From NCBI RefSeq assembly GCF_009932435.1, contig NZ_BJOU01000002.1, positions 260,193 to 324,192 of the forward strand: a stretch of 64,000 bases of DNA, given 5' to 3'. Below, in pieces: positions 57,913 through 64,000 of this stretch. Made by a program: the position numbers and the translations under genes. The notes under the pieces are model-generated. The model ran no database searches. It worked only from the letters and a program-made list of their open reading frames with translations, and was not told the DNA's origin. The stretch is from Gordonia crocea (GTDB lineage Bacteria; Actinomycetota; Actinomycetes; Mycobacteriales; Mycobacteriaceae). Within the stretch, counting starts at the first letter, position 1. Every line of letters starts with the position of its first letter.

Positions 57913-58527
57913 CTAACGGATGAAGTAGATCGTGACGAACAGGGCGATCCACACGATGTCGACGAAGTGCCAGTAGTAGGACACGACGATTGCCGCGGTC
58001 GCCTGGGCCGGGGTGAACTTCGACAGCCATGTGCGCACGAGCAGGAAGATGAAGGCGACGAGACCACCGATGACGTGCAGGCCGTGGAAGCCGGTGGCCA
58101 TGTAGAACACCGAGCCGTAGGCGGTCGACGAGAGCGTCGTGCCGTGCTCGACGAGGTGCACGTACTCGTAGGCCTGACCGGCGACGAAGAAGGCGCCCAT
58201 CACAAAGGTCAGGATGTACCACCGGCGCAGGCCGAAGACATCGCCGCGCTCGGCGGCGAACACGCCCATCTGGCACGTCACTGACGAGAGGATCAGCACG
58301 GTGGTCACTGGGACCGCCAGCCAGAGGTTGAGCTCGGTGGGGGCCATGGGCCACTCACCAGTGGCGTTGTTCGCCCGCGCGACGAAGTACATCGCGAACA
58401 AACCGGCGAAGAACATGAGCTCACTGGAAAGCCACACGATTGTGCCGACGCTGACCATGTTGGGGCGGTTCAGCGAGTGCACCCGAGCCGTGATGGCCGT
58501 TGACGGGGTACCTGCAGCGCTAGTCAC
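57913..58527 (-). CDS. ctaE: Cytochrome c oxidase subunit III
   Basis: 204 residues from GTG 58527. Hydrophobic, about five helices; [52 protein letters not shown] and [21 protein letters not shown] six bases before GTG suggests a leaderless start. Heads the ctaE-qcrCAB run. Confidence 0.95.
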   Translation of the reverse strand: MTSAAGTPSTAITARVHSLNRPNMVSVGTIVWLSSELMFFAGLFAMYFVARANNATGEWPMAPTELNLWLAVPVTTVLILSSVTCQMGVFAAERGDVFGLRRWYILTFVMGAFFVAGQAYEYVHLVEHGTTLSSTAYGSVFYMATGFHGLHVIGGLVAFIFLLVRTWLSKFTPAQATAAIVVSYYWHFVDIVWIALFVTIYFIR

Positions 58528-58707
58528 ACAAGAAGTATGACGGTTCGTAGTAAAGCGTGACCACCGGGGTCGATAAATTGGTGAAAGAATTTGCGGCGCT
58601 GCAGGTAGAAGCAGGTGGGCGGTGGTGTGTCCGGCGTGTCTCGGCCGCGTGTGCGTGTGTCGTCGGTGCCGGGGCGGGGCCTCCCACCCCTCGTTTAGGG
58701 TGGACGG

Positions 58708-59772
58708 GTGAGCAGCAAGCAGTCTGAGTTGAGTTGGCCGTTCGTTCTCGGTCTGGTGAGCGAGAACCAGGACCTCACCTCGGAGCAGGCACGGTGGGCG
58801 ATGAACGAGATCATGGCCGACGCCGCGACCAGTGCGCAGATCGCCGGGTTCGGCTTGGCCGTGAAGATGAAGGGTGCGGCTCCGGCCGAACTCGACGGGT
58901 TGGCCGACGCGATGCTCGCGCATGCGAATCGGGTGGAGACCACGCGCGATGCGGTTGACATCGTCGGTACCGGCGGAGACCGGTCGCACACGGTGAACAT
59001 CTCGACGATGACGTCGATCGTCGTCGCCGCCGCCGGCGTCCCCGTGGTCAAGCACGGCAACCGGGCCGCCTCCTCCAAGAGCGGTGGTGCCGATGTGCTG
59101 GAGGCGCTGGGCGTCACGATCAACCTCGACGGCGAGGGGGTCGCGCGCTGCGTCGACGAGGTGGGGATCGGCTTCTGCTTCGCCCCGGTCTTCCACCCGG
59201 CATTCCGGTTCACCGGTCCGCCGCGCAAGGAATTGGGCGTGCCGACGGTGTTCAACGTCTTGGGGCCGCTGACCAACCCGGCCCAACCGCGCGCCGGTTT
59301 GATCGGCTGCGCGTTCGCCGACCTGGCGCCGGTATTGGCCCAGACCTTCGCCAACCGGGGGTCGTCGGTGCTGGTGGTGCGAGGCGACGACGGCCTCGAC
59401 GAGTTCACCACGACGAGTACGTCGACGGTGTGGCAGGTCGTCGGCGGCACCGTGACCAAGCACCGGATCGATCCCGCGGGCGATCTGGGGCTGGCGCGGG
59501 TCGAACTCGCGGCGCTACAGGGCGGGGATGCGGCGGCCAATGCCGTGGTGGCCCGAGAACTCTTCGCCGGCCAGCGCGGCCCGGTTCGCGATGCGGTACT
59601 GCTCAATTCCGCGGCGGCCCTGGTGGCGGCGCAACAGACCGCGCCGATGAGTCGGGACGAACTGGTGGCGGCACTGGCCTCGGAGGTGTCGCGGGCCGGC
59701 GAGGCGATCGATTCCGGCGCCGCGGCCGATGTCCTCGAGCGGTGGGCGCGCCTGAGCGGCGAACTGGGCTAG
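58708..59772 (+). CDS. trpD: Anthranilate phosphoribosyltransferase
   Basis: 354 residues. PRPP/glycine-rich loop [15 protein letters not shown], then [21 protein letters not shown], and metal-binding ED-like [10 protein letters not shown]. Second step of tryptophan synthesis, here away from other trp genes as in Rv2192c. GTG start; 180 bases separate it from ctaE, holding both promoters. Convergent with the RAM-domain gene, 16 bases apart. Confidence 0.96.
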   Translation: MSSKQSELSWPFVLGLVSENQDLTSEQARWAMNEIMADAATSAQIAGFGLAVKMKGAAPAELDGLADAMLAHANRVETTRDAVDIVGTGGDRSHTVNISTMTSIVVAAAGVPVVKHGNRAASSKSGGADVLEALGVTINLDGEGVARCVDEVGIGFCFAPVFHPAFRFTGPPRKELGVPTVFNVLGPLTNPAQPRAGLIGCAFADLAPVLAQTFANRGSSVLVVRGDDGLDEFTTTSTSTVWQVVGGTVTKHRIDPAGDLGLARVELAALQGGDAAANAVVARELFAGQRGPVRDAVLLNSAAALVAAQQTAPMSRDELVAALASEVSRAGEAIDSGAAADVLERWARLSGELG

Positions 59773-59788
59773 CGCCGCCGCCGCACCG

Positions 59789-60064
59789 CTACTCGCCGAC
59801 GGAGAACCCGGCTTCGGTCTCCCTGCTGGCGTAACTGCGGAAGGCGATGTGGGTCGTCGAGGCGGTGACGCCCTGCAGCCGGTTAATCCGGCCGGTGACG
59901 ACCTCGGCAATGGCCTCGTGATCGCGCACCTTGATCTTCGCGATGAGATCGATGTCGCCGGCGCACGAGTAAACCTCGGTGACCCCGTCGATATCGGCAA
60001 CGGCCTGGGCGGTCTCCGGAATCGAGTGGACGTCGGCGCTGATCATCACGAATGCAGTGAGCAT
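59789..60064 (-). CDS. Lrp/AsnC-type RAM ligand-binding domain protein
   Basis: 91 residues from ATG 60064; the frame continues to 60451 only as antisense of the next gene. Stand-alone RAM domain: AFVMISADVHSIPETAQAVADIDGVTEVYSCAGDIDLIAKIKV, no DNA-binding helix. Such proteins bind amino acids or associate with Lrp-family regulators. Regulatory target unknown. Confidence 0.88.
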   Translation of the reverse strand: MLTAFVMISADVHSIPETAQAVADIDGVTEVYSCAGDIDLIAKIKVRDHEAIAEVVTGRINRLQGVTASTTHIAFRSYASRETEAGFSVGE

Positions 60065-60077
60065 GGCTACAGCGTAG

Positions 60078-61934
60078 TCACGAGTCCCGGGCCGAGCGGG
60101 CCGTCGCAGCCCATCCGGTCCACCCGCACGCACTGTGGCGGGGGAGTGCGAAGCCGTCGGTGGTGTCGACGATGCGGGCGTCGGCGGCGGTCGCCCACCG
60201 GTAGACGAGCGCGGCCTCTTCGGGGGCCGCCCCCCGCAGCGGGCCGTCGGTGGGCCGGACGGTTTGCGCACCGGCGAGCACGGCGTCGACGACGGGCATC
60301 GGCGGCGCCCCCGGTCGGGAGGTTCCGGCGCCGGCGAGGCGGCCGTGCCGGACGACGGCGAAACGCCACCCGCCATCGGTCGCGGGTCGTGCGACGACGA
60401 GTTGGCCGACCGCGCAGAGGGCCCGAAGTCGATGGGTCGCGCTGATCGCACTGATCGTGTCGGCGAGTTGGTCCCGACGCCGGGCCGCGGTCTCGAAGTG
60501 CTCGGCGGCGGCGGCGGACCTGACGGCGACCGCCATGGTGCGCAACGCCTCGTCGGATCGTCCGGCGGCCAACTCGAGTGCGTTGCGCACCCGGCTCAGG
60601 TAGTCGGCCACCGGCTCGGGTGTGGGCGTCGCCGCGGCGCAGTCCCCGACGCCGTTGCGCGGCGGACACCAGTGGTAGTCGGCGCGGGCGCCAAGCCGGG
60701 TGGTGCAGGAGCGCAACCCGGTTGCGCGGGTCAGCGCCTCGGCGACGGTCGCGGCGGTGGCGCGCCGCGGGATGGGGCCGATCGACATCGGCTCGCCGAG
60801 TCCGACCGGTTCGGCGGGCGGTTCGCGCCGCACGGTGAACCGCGGGAACCGCTCGTCGGTCAGGCAGACCCACCAACCACGGCGCGGCTGTGTCGACCGT
60901 CGGTTGTAGGCGGGGTTGTGCGCGGCCAGGAGTCGTAGTTCGCGGACGCCGGCTTCGAGGTCGTGGGCGCAGACGACGTGGTCCACCCGGGTCGCCAACG
61001 CGACCATCTCGGCGATCCGGGGCCGCGAGTCACCGGAGAAGTAGGACTGCACGCGACGGCGCAGGTCGACCGCGGTGCCGATGTAGAGCACCTCCTGCGC
61101 GGGCCCCCGGAAGAGGTAGACGCCGGGTGCGCGGGGGACGCCGGCGGCGAGCCCGGCCTTGGCGCGTTGGGCGGGAGTGGCACGCGGCAGGTAGGCGAGT
61201 AGTTCGGCGAAGGTGGTGACGCCGCGGTTGCCGATCCGCTCCAGCAGCCCGTGCAGCACGTCGACCGTCGCCCGCGCGTCATCGAGGGCGCGGTGGGTGG
61301 GGGTCGTGGTGGTGGCGAACAGATCGGCCAGGGCGGACAACCGCACCGACGGGGCCTCGTCGCGGGACAACACGCGGCGGGCCAGGGCCACGGTGCACAG
61401 CGTTGCGGGGAAGTGGAAGTCGATGCCGCAGCGGCGCGCCGACGCCGACAGGAAGCCGAGGTCGAAGCGCGAGTTGTGCGCCACCAGGACACTTCCGCGG
61501 GCAAACTCCATGAACGACAGGAGGACCTCGCCGATCGGCGGCGCACCCGCGACCATCGACGCGCTGATGCCGGTGAGGCCGACGATCTCCGCCGGAATCG
61601 GGCGCTCCGGGTCGACGAGGGTCGCGAACTCTGCCACCACCTCGCCGCCGCGGACCTTGACCGCGCCGATCTCGGTGATCGCGTCGCGGTCGGCGCTGCC
61701 ACCGGTGGTCTCCAAATCGACGACGACAAACGTCGTGCCGGCCAGCGATTGCTCGACGCCGCCGACGACGCACGCGGCCATCTCGGCGAGCTGCGCCGAC
61801 GAGGGGGCACGGCGGTGTGTGCCGGCCGGCACGGCGCGGCCGGGCGGGCGGGGTCCGCGGGGGAGTCCGACGTCGGGCAACCCGGAGTCGGCCAGGGTGA
61901 GTTGATCGGTATCCGCGGGGTCCATGACTCGCAT
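60078..61934 (-). CDS. DnaQ-like exonuclease fused to UvrC-type GIY-YIG (Rv2191 homologue)
   Basis: 618 residues from ATG 61934; TAATGT just upstream would start a leaderless message. DEDDh exonuclease (about 60-225): VVDLETTGG, VAHNSRFDLGF, HRALDDARAT. GIY-YIG nuclease (about 255-340): APGVYLFRGPAQEVLYIGTAVDLRRRVQSYF. A C-terminal region of about 270 residues lacks recognisable helix-hairpin-helix. Likely a DNA repair nuclease of the Cho/UvrC type with proofreading-like 3'-5' activity. Confidence 0.92.
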   Translation of the reverse strand: MRVMDPADTDQLTLADSGLPDVGLPRGPRPPGRAVPAGTHRRAPSSAQLAEMAACVVGGVEQSLAGTTFVVVDLETTGGSADRDAITEIGAVKVRGGEVVAEFATLVDPERPIPAEIVGLTGISASMVAGAPPIGEVLLSFMEFARGSVLVAHNSRFDLGFLSASARRCGIDFHFPATLCTVALARRVLSRDEAPSVRLSALADLFATTTTPTHRALDDARATVDVLHGLLERIGNRGVTTFAELLAYLPRATPAQRAKAGLAAGVPRAPGVYLFRGPAQEVLYIGTAVDLRRRVQSYFSGDSRPRIAEMVALATRVDHVVCAHDLEAGVRELRLLAAHNPAYNRRSTQPRRGWWVCLTDERFPRFTVRREPPAEPVGLGEPMSIGPIPRRATAATVAEALTRATGLRSCTTRLGARADYHWCPPRNGVGDCAAATPTPEPVADYLSRVRNALELAAGRSDEALRTMAVAVRSAAAAEHFETAARRRDQLADTISAISATHRLRALCAVGQLVVARPATDGGWRFAVVRHGRLAGAGTSRPGAPPMPVVDAVLAGAQTVRPTDGPLRGAAPEEAALVYRWATAADARIVDTTDGFALPRHSACGWTGWAATARSARDS

Positions 61935-62101
61935 GGGGCGAACATTAGTTCGAGCCCCCGACATTCTCGGCGACCGTCGTCGGTCTCGATCCGATGTCAG
62001 AGGTCCTCGATAGCGTCCGGGGTCAGAGGTCGCGTCCGGGTCGGAGCCCGGGTGAATGGGCCTTGAACCGAGAGTGAACAGTCAAATGAGACGGAGATCA
62101 C

Positions 62102-62377
62102 ATGAAAATCGATTGCGAGAGCTGTCCGGGGCGCCCGACGGCCTGCGGCGGTTGCATGATGAACGTGTTGGTGTGTGCAGATTCAAGCTCGTACGCAGGA
62201 GAAACACCGGAAGCACCCAGCATTGCCGAGCAGCGTGCCGACCTCCTGGTGGCCATCGCGAACCTCCGGGGGGCGATGCTCGTCACACCTGCTGAGGCGA
62301 AGGCGGCCATCGGCCGGATAAGTCCACGTCAGGGGCAGTCTTCGCGCGGATTTCTCAAGCTGGTCGAGGCCGGGTAA
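62102..62377 (+). CDS. Small Cys-rich protein, unknown function
   Basis: 91 residues, ATG 62102 after GGAGATCAC. The N-terminus has C5-x2-C8-x6-C15-x2-C18, a possible zinc knuckle (CESCPGRPTACGGCMMNVL). The remainder is helical (AEQRADLLVAIANLRGAML). No family recognised. It sits between the exonuclease gene and the riboswitch-controlled hydrolase. Confidence 0.72.
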   Translation: MKIDCESCPGRPTACGGCMMNVLVCADSSSYAGETPEAPSIAEQRADLLVAIANLRGAMLVTPAEAKAAIGRISPRQGQSSRGFLKLVEAG

Positions 62378-62479
62378 AGTGAACCGCTGACTCGACGCCT
62401 GGAATTGGTGTTGGCGAAACGTTGGACATTCGTCAAACGGTTTCGTAACCTTTTCGAGACATTGCGGAACGTCACGCTC

Positions 62480-62653
62480 CAACAGGAGTGGTCCGCGAGA
62501 GTCAACCGCTTAATCGCCCCGCGAGGGGCGAGCCGGGGACCCAACCAGGGCCGCAAGGTCTTGACCGGGGTGAATCGCCGCGCCTGATGCAGCTCGTCAG
62601 GCAACGCGTAGGGCATCTTCCAGCCCGAACCCGACAGCTAACCCGGCAGGCGC
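62480..62653 (+). ncRNA. ydaO/yuaA-type (c-di-AMP) riboswitch
   Basis: Conserved blocks in order: CAACCGCTTAATCG (about 62500), GCCGGGGACCCAACCAGG, GGGGTGAATCGCC, GTAGGGCATCTTCCAG, and CCGACAGCTAACCCGGCAGG ending at about 62653, as in ydaO aptamers. In actinobacteria these stand before peptidoglycan hydrolase genes and turn them off at high c-di-AMP. The ribosome site AAGGAG follows at 62665-62670. Confidence 0.88.
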
Positions 62654-62679
62654 AGGGAGACATAAAGGAGAATCATCTC

Positions 62680-63387
62680 GTGGCCAAACACCGTTTGGAG
62701 CAGACCAGCCGCAGCAGCGCGGTCGCGAAGGGCGCGGTCATCACCGGCGCCATCGCCATGGGGTCGATCGCCGCAGGCCAAGCCGCAGCGTCCCCCGTCG
62801 CCGTGCCGCACTTGGGCAGCATCGAGCTCGGCGCGCTCGGCGACCACCTCAACCAGCAGAAGCACCCCGCCAAGAACTTGAAGGTGAAGAAGGCGCCCGC
62901 CAAGACGCAGCAGGCCAAGGCGGCCCAGGGCGCCCAGGTCGCCGTGCCGAACGTCGGCACCTTCTCGATCCCGGGGATCGCGCAGAACCAGATTCCCAAG
63001 GAGTTCCAGCCCAAGGCCGGGCAGTCGAACCCGTTCGAGCGCACCACCGTTGCTGACAAGGCCGTTCTCAACGCCAAGAGCAAGATCGGCTCGCCGTACT
63101 CCTACGGGTCGGCCGGTCCGAACGCCTTCGATTGCTCGGGCCTGGTGTTCTGGTCCTACAAGAACGCCGGCAAGACCATCCCGCGTGACAGCTACGGCCA
63201 GATGAGCGGCGGCAAGGCGGTGGCCTACAAGGACGCCAAGCCTGGCGACGTTCTGATCTTCAACGGCGGCAGCCACTCCGGTATCTACGTCGGCAACGGC
63301 GAGTTCGTCCACAGCCAGACCTACGGCGTGCCGGTCAACAAGCAGAAGGTCAAGACCTGGGCGCTCACGGCCGTCCGCCGCTACTGA
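62680..63387 (+). CDS. Secreted NlpC/P60 peptidoglycan endopeptidase
   Basis: 235 residues from GTG 62680 (AAGGAG ten bases upstream); the frame is open to 62488 across the riboswitch and is not used. Signal peptide ending AAAS. A Lys/Ala/Gln-rich linker (about 60-100) precedes the C-terminal NlpC/P60 domain with Cys152 (FDCSGLVFWSYK), His199 (GSHSGIYVG) and His211 (EFVHSQ). Cuts peptidoglycan stem peptides in cell separation or growth. Controlled by the ydaO riboswitch. Confidence 0.94.
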   Translation: MAKHRLEQTSRSSAVAKGAVITGAIAMGSIAAGQAAASPVAVPHLGSIELGALGDHLNQQKHPAKNLKVKKAPAKTQQAKAAQGAQVAVPNVGTFSIPGIAQNQIPKEFQPKAGQSNPFERTTVADKAVLNAKSKIGSPYSYGSAGPNAFDCSGLVFWSYKNAGKTIPRDSYGQMSGGKAVAYKDAKPGDVLIFNGGSHSGIYVGNGEFVHSQTYGVPVNKQKVKTWALTAVRRY

Positions 63388-63472
63388 GCGCGGTTCGAGC
63401 TGTTGAGGTGGGCGGGCTTCCGGTTATGACTCGGGTGTCCGCCTGCTCTCGTCTCTTGGAGTCGGAAGAAGT

Positions 63473-64000
63473 ATGAGTCTCATGAGTTCTGCTAGCTGGG
63501 CGCGACGCCACGGAGCGGCCGCGGCCGTCGCGCTGGTGGTTTCCTCGATCGGATTGTCCCTGCTCCCGACGACGACGGCGTCAGCCGTTCCGTCGCGCAA
63601 TGCCGGTCAGCTGGTCGCCGACTACAAGAAGCTGAACGTCGAGGCGGAGAAGTCCGCCGAGGCCATGCACAACGCCACGATCGAGTACAACAAGCAGCGC
63701 GCAGTCGTGGCACGCTCACGCAAGGCGGCCGCCACCGCGCAGAAGCAGTTGGACTCCACGCAGGCGCGTCAGCAGTACCTGCAGGGCCGGGTCAACGGCA
63801 TCTTGCGGGCCAGCTACCGCGGTGCCCGGATCAACCGCCTGTACGCGCTCCTGGTCAGCGACTCGCCCCAGCAGATGCTGGACCAGATGTCGGCGCTCGA
63901 CGTCATCTCGCACGACGCGACGCGGAACCTGAAGGACCTCGGGCGGGTCCGTGCGGCCGCGGTGAAGACCAAGGAAGAGGCGACGAAGAGCGCCGAGGTG
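63473..64000 (+). CDS. Secreted coiled-coil cell-wall hydrolase (RipA/RipC-like), C-terminus cut by window edge
   Basis: 176 codons in the window from ATG 63473 (second ATG 63482 in frame). Signal peptide ending near TASAVP. Then a long alpha-helical coiled coil (QLVADYKKLNVEAEKSAEAMHNATIEYNKQ..., YLQGRVNGILRASYRGARINRLYALLVSDSP) as in the N-terminal segment of RipA/RipC-type NlpC/P60 proteins. The catalytic part lies beyond the edge. Position matches Rv2190c. No ydaO-like element lies in its own 85-base upstream gap. Confidence 0.85.
   Translation, partial: MSLMSSASWARRHGAAAAVALVVSSIGLSLLPTTTASAVPSRNAGQLVADYKKLNVEAEKSAEAMHNATIEYNKQRAVVARSRKAAATAQKQLDSTQARQQYLQGRVNGILRASYRGARINRLYALLVSDSPQQMLDQMSALDVISHDATRNLKDLGRVRAAAVKTKEEATKSAEV

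Overview
High-GC actinobacterial chromosome. Gene order from about 32.6 kb to the right edge follows the Mycobacteriales core that runs in M. tuberculosis from Rv2219 down to Rv2190c: DUF4191, lipA, lipB, TIGR01777 epimerase, sucB/dlaT, pepA, gcvT, ilvE, cobS, cobT, DUF3043, glycerate kinase, erpA-like, adoK, asnB, ctaC, ctaF, qcrBAC, ctaE, trpD, DnaQ-UvrC-like, NlpC/P60. A Gordonia-like genus is a reasonable guess, but the sequence alone does not fix it.

Region 1 (1-32.2 kb) is an accessory biosynthetic locus. A TauD-family enzyme at 29922-30803 matches the isonitrile-forming oxidase ScoE/Rv0097 at all ten active-site positions I could place by spacing. Next to it is an FcoT/ScoD hotdog thioesterase. 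The locus also holds a second FcoT paralogue, two FadD10/ScoC-like acyl ligases, two free carrier proteins, a carrier-thioesterase protein and a one-module NRPS (C-A-PCP-reductase). Together these make up the full isonitrile lipopeptide (INLP, chalkophore/kupyaphore) gene set. Around this core are genes the described INLP operons lack as far as I know: a FabH-type ketosynthase, at least four GT2 glycosyltransferases (one with two catalytic domains), a polytopic GT-C-like protein, a UDP-sugar dehydrogenase, two paralogous polytopic flippase-like proteins, an MspA-like porin, a FecB/FecCD/FepC-type metallophore ABC system, a PCuAC-like lipoprotein without its copper ligands, a DUF916-like surface protein, a GH16 lipoprotein and a serine hydrolase. 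I infer a glycosylated or envelope-anchored isonitrile lipid or metallophore with its own export and uptake.

Control of region 1 appears self-contained. A BlaI/CopY-type repressor and an M56 metalloprotease lie at 27301-28452. A 17-bp palindrome of the form TTCTAC-N5-GTAGAA occurs at four places (769, 22035, 27217, 29768), one in front of each major transcription unit.

Region 2 (32.6-49.6 kb) is housekeeping: lipoylation and the 2-oxoacid dehydrogenase E2, pepA, gcvT/ilvE, a cobalamin branch with a cobU-cobT fusion, an Fe-S carrier, adenosine kinase and asparagine synthetase.

Region 3 (49.8-58.5 kb) is the cytochrome bcc-aa3 supercomplex. An intact IS21-family element with a 5-bp target duplication sits between the convergent ctaCF and qcrBAC groups, with related 21-bp tandem repeats in mirrored orientation on either side.

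Region 4 (58.7-64 kb) holds trpD, a RAM-domain protein, a DnaQ/UvrC-like protein, a small Cys-rich protein, and two cell-wall hydrolase genes, the first preceded by a ydaO-type (c-di-AMP) riboswitch.
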